This document shows, in pieces, positions 50,418 through 61,444 of a stretch of 64,000 nt of DNA. Numbering within the stretch: the stretch's first letter is position 1; every line of letters starts with the position of its first letter. The DNA is from Rotaria sp. Silwood1 (taxonomy: Eukaryota > Rotifera > Eurotatoria > Philodinida > Philodinidae), in assembly GCA_905250075.1 (NCBI GenBank), contig CAJNOP010000308.1, positions 154,533-218,532 of the forward strand, read 5' to 3'. The notes below the pieces were generated by a model, which saw only the letters and a program-made list of their open reading frames with translations, did no database searches and had not been told where the DNA came from. A program made the translations under genes and the position numbers.

Positions 50418-53400
50418 ATGATGAATGTTACTCAAACAAGCCAAAATAATTTAACAATAACTAATATTTTATCAACAATTCAAAATAATAATATACAAGT
50501 TTCTCGAATTGGTGAACTTGTTATTGGCATTATTGTAAATTAAATATAATTTATTTAATTAATAAAAGATTTTAGTTTCTTCTTTTTTTTTTGTGTTTTT
50601 GTTTTTCAGGCTTATTCAATTATCATAATATTGAGTATTATTGGAAATGTTATTGTTGTTACAGCTATATTTCGTGTACAACGATTACGTCATCCAACTA
50701 ATTTTATACTTATGTCACTTGCTATTGCTGATCTACTTGTAACAACAACAGTTATGATACCAGGATTTATTTTTGAAATAAAACAAAAATGGATATTTGG
50801 ACGAATATTTTGTAATATATGGGTAGCTAATGATATAACTTTTTGTACAGCATCCATTTTACATCTTGGTAAGATTATAGTTTGTTTTTCTTATTCAATT
50901 TATATAGATAAATAAGAAGAAATCAACTGTATTGACCCTTTTCTTTTTATTATGTTTTGATATAAATTATTTTTAGTCGCTGTTAGTTTTGATCGATATG
51001 TTGCTATTGAAAATCCACTTAAATATAAACAAAAAATGACCAAACATACAATATTAATTATTATTGGTTGTATATGGTTAATAAGTGTTTTACTTTCTTA
51101 TGGACCCGTTTTACTTGGTGTTTATAGTCGATCTCGTGCTGGTTCAGTTTCATCTGATCCCAATGAATGTGGTATGAGACCTAATCTAATATATTCGATA
51201 ATATCATCATCAACATCATTTTATATTCCACTTATAATAATACTTTTTCTTTATGGACGAATATTTATAACAGCTCGTAAACATTCGCAAGAATTACAAA
51301 AACTTGAAAATATTATTAAACGTTTACATAGGAATAATCAATTTGAAATAGAAAGTTCGAAATGGAAAAAAAATATGAAAGCTATACGAACATTAGGTAA
51401 AATAAAAACAAAAAAACAAGATTTTTTTTTTATTTTTGATTTGGTTTGTATTTAGGTATTGTCGTTGGTGTATTCGTTGCTTGTTGGTTACCATTTTTTG
51501 TTATGTATCTTTTATTAGCTTATTGTAATTATAAATGTGTTACTCCAAATATAGAACGTTATATAACTTGGATTGGTAATGACTCGTTATGTTCTTTTGT
51601 ATATTTATTATTCTATTAAAAATATTTTCGGTATGTTTAGGTTATGCTAATTCATTTTGTAATCCAGTGATTTATGCATTTTCAAATAAGTATGTTTTTT
51701 CTTTTTGAAATTTTTATTTATTTTGTCTATTAAATTATATAATCATGAAATAGATAGTTTTTAAATAGCTTTGTTAATTCGAGACATACAAAAGGAAGTA
51801 GTTTATGTGTGTTAATAATTATCAATGAAACCTCATGGGATACTCATTTCCGGTTTCAATGATTCTGTTTTTTTTCTTATAGATACTACATAGTATTCTA
51901 GGAAAAATCCTAAAAAGATTTCGATTCCTATTGATAGTTATCCAACCAGATTCGAAAAATGTATAGCCCATAGATATGAAGTGGATAAACTGTATATGTG
52001 AGACTTCCAATTCAAAAATAGTAGCTAGACAGAATTAAAAAATACGAGTTTTTGGAAAATCTGGGATACTACAGAGGTTTCTGTTCAATATATATTAAAT
52101 ATGCGATACTTCTACTAAGTCACAGAAGAAACTCAAATCCTTTTAGTGTGTTCAAAAAAAAAAGTACTACTTATGTATCTATAGACAAAAAATTATTGAA
52201 ATTCGACGGTGATATCTGAGAAGATTCTCTCATAAGTTTAGATAGATGTTTTTATTGGCCGTAATAACATCGAAAAATTTTAAATTCTGACTGAGTAAAA
52301 ATAACAACACCCTGCAAGAAGCAAACAAAAGTTAAGCGAAAAAAAAATTACAATACCACTTTTTTTTTTCTTTTAGCAACTGTATATGATAAATCATTGG
52401 AGTATTCTATCGTTCACTGAGATTGTTCATACGAAGTTGAAGTGCAATAAAATAGCGGATGATTTTAGTTGAGTTGAAACAGATAAAAATGGAGCAATTA
52501 ATTACAGCTATAGAAATAGAATTTTCGTTGTGTAATAGTTCTATGTTCGATTCTTATCAGCTATAAATCATCAAAAAAAGAACAAGAATGAAGTATAAGT
52601 ACTTAGATTTCTCATTTATCGGAGACATATTACTTAAAATATCATTCGATCTATTTTTAGAATTTTTATTTTTTTATACGTCATTGTTATTACAATGAAT
52701 TGTATAAACTCAATGAAAAATATCTCAAACAACTGATTTATATGTTTACTAGTACTATAGAACAGAAACGGAGAGGTTGGCGGTTTTGAAAGAGTAACCA
52801 TCAAAGAAAACAATATGCTATATTATTCGGCATGTGCAAACTGTTCAATGTTCACTCTCTCAATGTCTTTAAATGCTTTTTTTTTGTGTAGTGATCGATT
52901 TCTCAGCTTTATTCCTCGAAGAACATGCCTTCTATATAAAAATAACATCTTAGTGAATGTGTTGAGTTTAAGGCACCCTATAAGCATAATGCCACGTGAT
53001 CTTGGTTGGTTTCTTCCTATAGATTTATAACCGGTTCGGTTCAAAAAGCATTTGTTTTACTTTTTGTTCTTAAATTTACCTGTTAGGTTTTTCAAAAATA
53101 AATACAAGATATTTCTATACTTAGTACAAAAAAAAGAGTGATTTATCCATCTATTGATTCCTGAACTCTTAATCTTGAATTATCTATAAAAACATTTTCA
53201 ATTAGTTAAAAATCGGAGAAATAAAAACTCTGGCATTTACCAGGTAACTGCTCAGTTTCTATAGCATTCTATGAAATATTTTTCAAAAAGTTATTAGGTT
53301 GAATATTTAAAAGAATCTTGTAGTCAAGTGCCAAAATACTTTTATCTCATAATTGGAATCAATTTGGACTCTGTGATTATTACAGGCGACTCCGATGCAT

Positions 53401-54049
53401 CAACATTCTCAGAGTGATATTTGGAACTGATCGAGTTTTTTTTTAGCCAGACCGGGCAGGTCAGTCCAATTTCAAATAAGATTAGTCCGCTAATAACAAT
53501 AATTGATTGTTTGAATTAGAAAGTTTTACATGAAAGAAATACAATATTGATTATTAATTTGTTCGATTAATGTTTTTTTTTATAATTCTATTTAGAGAAT
53601 TTCGCAATGCATTTTTTGAAATTCTTCATTATAATAATTGTAAATGTTTACCATTATCATCTGATAGCGACTTTCGTACATCTATTAGTAAATCAAATCA
53701 TTCAATGAATACAAAATATACACCACCAATACGATCCCGACAACCAAGTGTTATACCATATAATAATCCCCTACAACGTAATGGTCGTCTTTCACATGAA
53801 GTATCTTCATCTTTATGCAAACCTGTACAGAAAAGAACTAGTTTCGTATTAAATAATAATGATAATGTGGATACATTACAAATGCAAAATTTACAAAATC
53901 AACGTAAAACACTTGAAGCTTTTTATGAACTTGAACATCTTTTACCAAATGGTGTTCCTAGTCGAGCATCAATTGTTGAATTAAGATCAATAATACAAGA
54001 TCAAGATGATAGTAGTGTTGAAATGCCCATAGAAAAAAATCAAAATTAA
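50418..54049 (+). CDS. class A aminergic-type G-protein-coupled receptor
   Basis: Seven-helix receptor, probably for a biogenic amine. Six exons: 50418-50534, 50610-50868, 50977-51396, 51456-51575, 51641-51689, 53596-54049, phases consistent, 472 aa. The N-terminus has NVT and NLT glycosylation sites. Helix 1 has IGNVIVV and helix 2 has SLAIADLL. Helix 3 has Cys107, Asp114 in NDITFCTASI and FDRY (D131). Asp114 is exactly 17 residues before the DRY Asp, so it is D3.32, the amine-binding acid. CTASI is also typical of amine receptors. An extracellular-loop-2 Cys lies in NECGMR. Helix 5 has SFYIPL, helix 6 CWLPFF, and helix 7 GYANSFCNPVIYAF. Intracellular loop 3 is short (about 40 residues). The C-tail of about 145 residues follows a 1906 bp intron. 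Dopamine, serotonin, octopamine and tyramine ligands cannot be told apart here. The first two codons are both ATG. Confidence 0.9.
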
Positions 54050-55141
54050 AACATGAAAATATTATTCATTTTTTTTTCCTCTTGTTTTGAATTTATTTCA
54101 TGATTAGTTTTCGTTTTTTTAATGCCTTCTCATTCCACTAGTCATCTTTGTTTTGTTTTTTTTAAATATATGTGCTCTCAATAATGGTGACTATATTAAA
54201 TGACAATACCCAGTGTGTGTTTTGTGTGTGATATTTGTGAACTTTTGTTTGTTTGTTTGTTTTTAATATTCTTTTTATTGATTTCCAATAAGAAGAAGAT
54301 TTTGCCTGTGATAAACATTTAAAAAAAAATAATTTAGATTTGACACATATTCATTTATATTTAGTGTTGATAATTATAGACAAGAAAATAATTTTAGAAT
54401 AGTAGGAAAAATGTAAAAAATTTTTGTATTTTAATTAAACAAGTAAATGATTATTTTCATAATTACTTCTAAATTCTTTTATTAGTAATCTACTTTTTTT
54501 TTGTCTCTGTTAAAATAACATGTATCGATGATTCAATAGTTAGAATTGTGATCTTTTTTTCTTTTCTTTGTTATGATATCAGCTATCCATATGAATGTTA
54601 TTGTTGCGTGTATGTTAGTAATGTGTGGCAAATGTAACATTAAAGCAGAAATTTTTTTAATAATGGTTAGACAGAACGTGATGAACTGATTTTAAATATA
54701 GAGGTTTTTGAAGAAAATTTTTAAAGTGATCTATTTCTTTTTCTGTAAGAAAGGTCAAAGATCAACAATCGATAAATATTTTAACGTTTTATTTTGTTCT
54801 CGTTTTAGAACTACTTCTTTCTACATTCAGAATAGAAATTAATTTTCTAGATTCAGTTTTGAAAATTCTTCATACATATGTATATATCTATGATAATCTA
54901 TATGATTCTTTCAAATTATTCTTATTGTAATTCATCTTATTTGACTTAATTCGATGTTATTCTTACTATCCTAATGTACTTCAACCTCACATATCTTATC
55001 TAGATGCTTAAAATTGTACGCACATGTTTCATTCTCATCAATCATACTTTAAATATCTGTTCTATTGAATATTATAAATGAGAATATATTGATATTTTTC
55101 TTCTCTCTTAGATATTCAGATTCAATATTTAAAAAAGGAAC
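54050..55141. other. intergenic spacer
   Basis: About 1.1 kb of AT-rich DNA between the receptor and the dioxygenase gene. No feature recognised. Confidence 0.5.
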
Positions 55142-56473
55142 ATGTTAATATATCGAATACTTCGATTATTAACTAATTTTTCAATACAACAAAAACAATA
55201 TTCTGTTCAAGTTTTTTCATCATACAGACAAATTCAAATGAAAAATTCTTTCAAAAGCATACATAAAAATAATCAAATACAATTTAAATTAAAATCAATT
55301 AATGATACACATGCAACATTAATTATTAATGGTAAAGAATGTAAATATGATTGGATATTTTTACGAGATTCATGTCAATGTCATCAATGTATTGATTTAT
55401 CAACAAAACAAAAACGACATAAAACTACAGATATTCCATTGACTATTTCACCACAACAAACAGGACTTAAAATATTAAATAATAATATTCTTGAAATACA
55501 TTGGAATCAACCATTATTAAATGAAAAAAACAATTCTAATATACATCGTAGTTTATATTCAAGTACATGGCTTCAAACATATTCAACATCAGAAAATATT
55601 GCACGTTCAAGATATCAAGATCGTCCATTTATTTATTGGAATCGAAATGATATTCAAAAAGTAAATTTACATGTTAAATGTAATGATTATCTTTATTCTG
55701 ATCAAGGATTATATACAGTATTAAAATATCTTAATGATTATGGTCTTGTTTTTATTGATAATGTTCAAGGAGAATTTACTGTTGAACATCTTGTTGAAAG
55801 AATAGGTGAAATTCGTCATACATTTTATGGTAAAACATGGGATGTTCGAAATGTTCAACAAGCTATTAATGTTGCTTATACGTCTCAAGAACTTGGACTT
55901 CATATGGATTTATTATATTTTGAAGCACCACCAGGTTTACAATTTTTACATTCACTTGAAAATAATGTTCATGGAGGAGCATCATATTATGCTGATACAT
56001 TTCGAGCAGCTGAAATACTTCGTCAAAATGATCCTGAAGCATTTCAAATACTTTGTTCATATCCTGTAACATTTCATTATCGAAATGCTGATCGACATTA
56101 TCATTTTACACGTTCAACTATTGTTTTAAATAGATTTTCATTTGATAATCATATTGATCATATTAATTATTCACCACCATTTCAAGCACCATTTGAAAGT
56201 GATACATCAAAATCTGATTTTCGAAAATTTATTCGAGCTTTTCAGTATTTTCGTGATTTAATAGATGATCAAAATAATCATTTAGAATTAATTCTAGAAA
56301 AAGATCAATGTGTAATATTTCATAATCGTCGAATTCTTCATGGAAGACGTGAATTTGATCCATCAAGTGGTGAACGATGGTTTAAAGGATGTTATACGGA
56401 TCTAGATAATTTTAAAGATAGATTAAGAATTGTTCGAGAAAAATTTGAACCAATTTCAGAACTTGAATTGTAA
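55142..56473 (+). CDS. gamma-butyrobetaine dioxygenase-like Fe(II)/2-oxoglutarate oxygenase, intronless
   Basis: Member of the TauD/TfdA-type BBOX/TMLHE family, which hydroxylates gamma-butyrobetaine or trimethyllysine in carnitine synthesis. 443 aa in one exon. The N-terminus (about 45 residues, MLIYRILRLLTNFSIQQKQYS...) is basic and looks mitochondrial. The N-terminal zinc domain has WIFLRDSCQCHQC (C78, C80, C83). The catalytic barrel has LTFYG-like HTFYGKTWDV, NVAYTSQELGLHMD (iron ligands H254, D256), PPGLQFLHSLENNVHGG, and HNRRILHGRREFD (iron ligand H400). The chemistry appears intact. LHMDLLYFEAPPG looks closer to fungal and some invertebrate sequences than to vertebrate BBOX1 (LSFHTDY), by recall. 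No introns, unlike its neighbours. It is the last clear host gene before the repeat-rich end. Confidence 0.85.
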   Translation: MLIYRILRLLTNFSIQQKQYSVQVFSSYRQIQMKNSFKSIHKNNQIQFKLKSINDTHATLIINGKECKYDWIFLRDSCQCHQCIDLSTKQKRHKTTDIPLTISPQQTGLKILNNNILEIHWNQPLLNEKNNSNIHRSLYSSTWLQTYSTSENIARSRYQDRPFIYWNRNDIQKVNLHVKCNDYLYSDQGLYTVLKYLNDYGLVFIDNVQGEFTVEHLVERIGEIRHTFYGKTWDVRNVQQAINVAYTSQELGLHMDLLYFEAPPGLQFLHSLENNVHGGASYYADTFRAAEILRQNDPEAFQILCSYPVTFHYRNADRHYHFTRSTIVLNRFSFDNHIDHINYSPPFQAPFESDTSKSDFRKFIRAFQYFRDLIDDQNNHLELILEKDQCVIFHNRRILHGRREFDPSSGERWFKGCYTDLDNFKDRLRIVREKFEPISELEL

Positions 56474-56827
56474 ATCAATGATATAAACGTATAATAAAAA
56501 AATTTAATAATTAGTCTTCGTTGTCTTTATCTTCAAAGTATTTAATTAATGATAACAAAAGGTAGCATGAATCAACTGAAGCACTCCTAAATGATTCTGA
56601 TGCACTGATTGGTTATGTAATGGTGCCGCCTTATGCACACTGTTATAATAGCTAATCAATGTATTAGATGCATTTCATTCAGGTCATGTGTAATACAGAT
56701 GAAAGTTCATTCAAATGACCGGTACCAATTGAACAAGCATAATTGAATATTTTCTCACGGGATACGGCAACTCCTACAATCTTGAATGCATTTCCATTCA
56801 CCATTATCATTGTTTTTATTGCTGGAA
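56474..56827. other. transition into repeat-rich region
   Basis: About 350 bp of more balanced composition. No gene recognised. A minus-strand frame running into the telomere-like array (56679-56927) is partly a repeat artefact. Confidence 0.45.
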
Positions 56828-56916
56828 AGGGTGTGTGTGGGTGTGGGTGTGGATGTGGGCGGGTGGGTGGGGGTGTGTGGACACAATGAAGAACAACATC
56901 CACACTCACACCCTGA
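56828..56916. repeat. telomere-like arrays facing each other, locus 1
   Basis: The plus strand reads GGGTGTGTGTGGGTGTGGGT and further G-rich TGTGGG variants to about 56880. After a 17-base gap comes the C-rich CATCCACACTCACACCC (56898-56915). TGTGGG is the bdelloid telomere unit (established knowledge). The copies here are degenerate. The C-rich half runs directly into the start of the gypsy fragment. Confidence 0.7.
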
Positions 56917-58745
56917 ATTAGAAGCATTCGCCATTGTCTGATCTATAACAAAATTACGTCCATATTTACTTGATACAGATTTCAGAATTGAAACTGATCA
57001 TTGTCCACTATGTAAATTTCATAAAAAGAGATCGCGTAATGGACGTCTCGATCGATGGGCAATTGAAATATTATCCGAATACAACATTACCGAAATTAAA
57101 TATAAAAGGAAAAATGCCATTGTGATGCAGATTTACTTTTCCGTTATCCAATACAAAGTAATCAAAGTTTTTTTAATGACATTAGTATAAGAAAACAACA
57201 TGAAGGTTATTTATTCCCGAACACAAATGAATTATATGATAATGACTCGGGTATTCAATCAACAGCATCGATTAATGTGATTACACGTTCAGCAGCTCGA
57301 GCTCACAATAATCAACAAGATAATGAGGTAAAATTAACAAGTGTTTATAATATTCGACTAAGGGCCACACAACTACAAGGGAAAACTTTTTCTTCACCAT
57401 CATATACCAACATGGGCTCAACGGCATCATCATTGAATACGAATGATAAATCAATGGTACCGTCATCATCGAATGAAAATGTTTCAGCAGAAGTTCATTT
57501 ATCATCTATGGGTTTCAGTATGAGGAAGATCAAAGAAGAACAATTAAAAGATATGGAAATTCAAGAGAAAAAGAAAAATCTATCTAGTAATCAAGATTTT
57601 GAAATTGTTAATGGTATTTTATATAAATTAGTTCCACGTGCGAAAAGAAAAATTAAGCTTATATGGATTCCAAAAACAATGATAAATCAAGTGCTTTTTC
57701 TTCATTACGACCATTATACGGCAGTACATATGGGAATTAATAAAACAACAACAAAATTAGTCAATAAGTATTTTTGGCCGAACATGTATAAAACAATAAT
57801 CAATTACATTAAGTCTTGTACCATATGTTCAAAATATAATTATAGAAGAACCAAATTACCTGAGAAAATGAATATTATTCCTACACCAAATGAAGTGATG
57901 GATTTAGTTGGAATGGATTACTGGGGTCCCACGGAGCAATCCACAACAAATGGGAACAAATATGTCATTACAATGACCGATTATCTTTCAAAATTTGGGT
58001 TCGCGAAAGCAGTCACGGCTAATTCAGCACAAGAAGCAACAGAAGTTTTCTTAGATGTATGTTATCACTATGGAGCATCAACAAAATTAATTACAGATCA
58101 AGGACCTCACTTTATTGCAGAATTAACAAAATCAATAATCAATTCATATCATACAACACACATTCTTGCAACACCATATCATCCAACATCGATTGTTTAG
58201 ACAGAAAGATTTAACACAACGTTTGCTCCAGCATTATCGAAATTAATGAATGAACAGAAACAAGATTGAGACGAATTACTACAACCAATTATTTATGCAT
58301 ATAACACCACATGGTACAACAACATTTAGTCCATTTCAGATTATGTTTGGTAGAGAAAACTTACTACTTATGGATCCGCAACAAATGAAAGTATCCCTTT
58401 CAAAACCAAATCAATATTATGAAAAAGTAAAACGAGCTAGGAAAATTATTAATAATGATATAATTGAATATTCGATATCAAAGTAAATTAGCAAAAATTA
58501 GATATGATCGAAACAGACCAGATTCAATATATCATATCGACGATTACGTTTGGATATGAGTAATTAATAAAACATCAAAATTGCAAGAAAAATATGAAGA
58601 TCCTTATCGAATTATTGATCAAAAGGAGCCATCAACGTTTATCGTAAAAATTGAAGATCCAGATAGTGATCATAATCCAAATTATACAAAACAAGTGATC
58701 ACATCTGATATGAAACCTATATTTATTCATGAAGATTGTGAGTAA
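56890..58745 (+). mobile_element. 5'-truncated, inactivated Ty3/gypsy retrotransposon pol (RNase H end, integrase, 3' end)
   Basis: Only the distal part of pol remains. At 56910-57130 is an RNase H C-terminal piece (ELEAFAIV, KLRPYLLD, IETDHCPL, RNGRLDRWAIEI) with an in-frame TGA at 56939-56941 and a frame break near 57120. Next is a low-complexity linker. Integrase follows: H-H-C-C zinc region at about 57703-57835 (ending CTICSKYN), then catalytic Asp codons at 57916 and 58096 (TDQGPHF) and the Glu codon at 58204, with 35 residues between the second and third (DD35E). A TAG at 58198-58200 and a TGA at 58267-58269 interrupt integrase, and a frameshift lies near 58300-58320. The C-terminal region continues to 58745. 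No LTRs, gag, protease or RT were found here. It is a dead copy. Confidence 0.85.
57277..58200 (+). pseudogene. gypsy integrase open segment (zinc finger + core), stop before the catalytic Glu
   Basis: This is the longest uninterrupted frame inside the gypsy remnant, 307 codons. About 100 residues of Ser/Asn/Thr-rich linker precede the integrase HHCC zinc-binding region and most of the RNase-H-fold catalytic core (MDYWGP, VITMTDYLSKFGFAKAV, ITDQGPHF, ATPYHPTS). It ends at a TAG two codons before the third catalytic residue, so the core is incomplete. The first ATG of the frame is internal to pol and is not a real start, since pol is normally translated as part of a polyprotein. Confidence 0.8.
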
Positions 58746-58989
58746 TAAGAGTATTGCAACTCAAATTACTGCTTTTTTTTCCGTTGACATATAGCTTATA
58801 CTCGTCATAGTAATTCAAGTTATGATTTTTATGTATCAACGAACACGAAGGAACGTAAAGTCAAAAAAAATACAAAAGAAGACATTACTTTGTTTCTTTT
58901 TCTTTCTAACTTAGATTTTTTGTTAAAATTGTCATGATGTTAATATTTTGGAAGTGACTATGTACACACGAGTGTATATAGCTGACTGA

Positions 58990-59013
58990 CTATATACACA
59001 TATGTGTATATAG
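58990..59013. repeat. 24 bp perfect palindrome in the left arm
   Basis: The half-site CTATATACACAT is followed immediately by its exact complement ATGTGTATATAG. The same palindrome recurs at 61303-61326 in the right arm. Confidence 0.9.
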
Positions 59014-59589
59014 CCCTTTGGCTATGTACACACAGGTAGATATAACCAATATATTAGTAAATATGAAGTCATATTATAATATTATATGTTTTTGTTCATT
59101 AATATATATTAAATATTTAAGCTTTTTCATAATTTTATTAATTCTTTATTACATACAAATAAAGTATAAGTCAAATAAAGATCAACAACTCAACAGCATA
59201 TCCAGTGCTTTCTCTCTTTGGTTTTAAACGAAACAATTAAATTTCATTATTTTCAATACATTTAACATAATGATCACGTAAAAGATATCTGATCATAAAA
59301 CATTAAAGATGGAACATCTCTATCTCTAATGCTTTATCTGTTTAAACTGAATAGTTCTTATAAACTTCCTCATTTTTGGATCGTTATGAGTTAAATTTTG
59401 ATTTTTCATAAAAACAATTTTATTTAATTCCGTATAGCGTTTTAAAACAAGTAACGCTCGTCTATGGACTCGCTTAGCTCTTTCTCGTAGAAGAACTACT
59501 TTCTTATTATCAGCAAATTATTCATTTAATATACATATGTTATTCATCTCTGGCTCACTCATATCCCTGCTCTCTAAATCATTGAATCA

Positions 59590-60210
59590 TTCCAATCGAG
59601 CCCGTAATCAAATCACCCGTTCTTGATTACTTTTGATGAAGCTTTATACAATAAACAAATAACTATTAATTAATTAATTAATAGCTAATTAATGGAAACG
59701 GATCACAGATTTAGACTCTTCATCGTTGATTACCTATGGTGAATTTTTATTTAAAATAATAATGATTAATAATTAGTTAATAACTAATTATTAATTAATT
59801 AATTAAAACTGATATCAGATTTGAATTCTTTACCTTGAATAACCCGCAGTGAAGTTTTACGAAAAATAATAATAATTTATAATTAATTAATATTTAGCTA
59901 ATAATTAATTAGTAATAAGTTAGCTAAAACTGAGTTCAGATTTGGATTCCCCATCTTCGATAAACTTTGGCCAAGTTTTATAGAAAACATTAATAATTAA
60001 TGAATAGTTAATAATTAATTAATAATCAGTTAAAACTAGTCTTTGATTCGAACTCCTCATCCTCGATTACCCTTCGGTCAAGTTTTATTAAAAATATTAA
60101 TTATTAATTAATTAATAATCAATAATTAGTTAATAATTAGTTAAAACTAACCTCAGATCCGAACTCCTCATCCTCGATTACCATTTGGTCAAGCTTTATG
60201 GAAAATAATC
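59590..60210. repeat. degenerate ~110 bp tandem repeat, 5-6 units
   Basis: Units can be anchored by (T)CAGATTTGNATTC...CCTCGATTAC...GGTCAAGTTTTAT near 59706, 59811, 59933, 60042 and 60153, spaced 105-122 bp. A weaker unit lies near 59605-59655 (CTTGATTACTTTTGATGAAG). Each anchor is followed by a TTAATTAATTA-type AT block. The last two units are the most alike (CCGAACTCCTCATCCTCGAT against TCGAACTCCTCATCCTCGAT), which suggests decay from one side. Confidence 0.75.
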
Positions 60211-60624
60211 CTTTTTGTCTTCACCTTCTTTTGGACCAATCACTGAAGTGCGGACATACAAGCAAGCAAACAAACAATTTATTCTCACAAGACTCCTCTC
60301 TACGAGAAAGAGAATAAATTCACAATATAATCGAGCCGATTCTTGGTTTGGTCTTGATTCATCTTTTATATGTCTTCGAACAGGACATCTATGATGACAT
60401 ACATACATTACATTTTGGTATTGAACATAGTTAAATAATTCTCTCGTTATTTTTTCATTATATTTCATTGAAGAACGTTTTATATTCATTGGTTGATAAC
60501 AATTAATGCACCAATTTTTAAATTCTTTCTCAAAATGTACGCAACTATCAAACTGCTTTTTAAAGAGAGAATAATTATCTTGCTTTATTTTTCTGGTTGA
60601 AGAATTACGATAAGCACGAAACAA
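60196..60624 (-). CDS. 142-codon open frame with Cys pairs inside the palindromic element (doubtful)
   Basis: Unrecognised. The frame has CVHFEKEFKNWCINCYQP and, about 45 residues later, VCHHRCPVRRH. This gives Cys/His pairs (C-x2-C, C-x3-C) that could form a zinc site. It is basic in the N-terminal half and ends in a Leu/Val-rich stretch. It is the only coding-like frame in the 2.46 kb element, partly overlaps the last tandem unit, and has no introns. It could be an element-encoded DNA-binding protein or chance. I saw no transposase signature. Confidence 0.35.
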   Translation of the reverse strand: MFRAYRNSSTRKIKQDNYSLFKKQFDSCVHFEKEFKNWCINCYQPMNIKRSSMKYNEKITRELFNYVQYQNVMYVCHHRCPVRRHIKDESRPNQESARLYCEFILFLVERSLVRINCLFACLYVRTSVIGPKEGEDKKDYFP

Positions 60625-61302
60625 TATACTTAGATTTAACTATAATAGCAACATACACCTTTCTGTAACAGACATTGAGAATGATTATGATAGACTTTTT
60701 AATAATATAAGAGGATTTATTTAGTACTATAAATGAGGTTATATGAAATCGGTCCATTTTATTATAACAATTATCAATTCATTTCATTTGATTTGAAAAA
60801 CTATTAATTAGCTCGATAGAGAAAAAGATTAAAGTAAAGATTAATCAATCTATCTTAATAAAGGTTATGTCCTCAGATGTCAAGCTATTTGACATTTTCT
60901 ATTTTTCAGTTTCCTATTTTTAAACCAATCAACTAAGAAAAGAAGATATAAAATTTTTCTTTACATAAGTGATCGACAAAAAAATATAATATAATGAAGA
61001 GGGAAGATAAGCGCTAACACTAGATGGTTATCATGTATTCCATTTAAAATAATGAAATTCAACTGTTTCGTTTAACACCAAAGAAAGCACCAGAAATGCT
61101 GCTGAATTATTGATCTTTATTTGACTTAATTTTTTTTCTATATGATTTATACTTTATTCGTATGTAATAAAGAATTAATAAAACTATGAAAAAACTTAGA
61201 TAATTAATTTATATTAATCAACAAATACATATAATATTATAATATGACTTCATATTTACTAATATATTGGTTATATCTACCTGTGTGTACATAGCCAAAG
61301 GG

Positions 61303-61390
61303 CTATATACACATATGTGTATATAGTCAGTCAGCTATATACACTTGTGTGTACATAGCCAACGAGCTATGTACACATATGTGTACATAG
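61303..61390. repeat. two 24 bp perfect palindromes in the right arm
   Basis: 61303-61326 repeats the left-arm palindrome (half-site CTATATACACAT). 61367-61390 is a second perfect 24-mer with half-site CTATGTACACAT. Between them lie imperfect versions of the same unit (CTATATACACTTGTGTGTAC). Confidence 0.9.
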
Positions 61391-61444
61391 TCACTTCCTA
61401 ATATTTTTCTCCTTTTCGAGATCGAGACGATCTCTTGATCAAAA

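Larger units (their letters stand above)
58942..61405. mobile_element. 2.46 kb element with long palindrome-rich terminal inverted repeats
   Basis: The left arm (58942-59115) and the complement of the right arm (61205-61405) match nearly base for base. Both read GGAAGTGACTATGTACACA, AGCTGACTGAC, GCCCTTTGGCTATGTACACA, CAGGTAGATATAACCAATAT and TGAAGTCATATTATAATATT. The right arm has about 30 extra bases from a duplicated palindrome unit. Between the arms are plain AT-rich DNA, an ~110 bp tandem array and one 142-codon minus-strand frame. No DDE/DDD transposase, RT or tyrosine recombinase motif was seen, so it may be a non-autonomous transposon or an unknown kind. No target-site duplication was resolved. 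Confidence 0.7.

Noticed and set aside
52815..53044. Sense and antisense frames in the GPCR intron
   Set aside because: They lie fully inside a 1.9 kb intron and have no recognisable motif.
55806..56072. Overlapping frames on both strands inside the dioxygenase gene
   Set aside because: Shadows of the 443-codon gene, which has all catalytic motifs.
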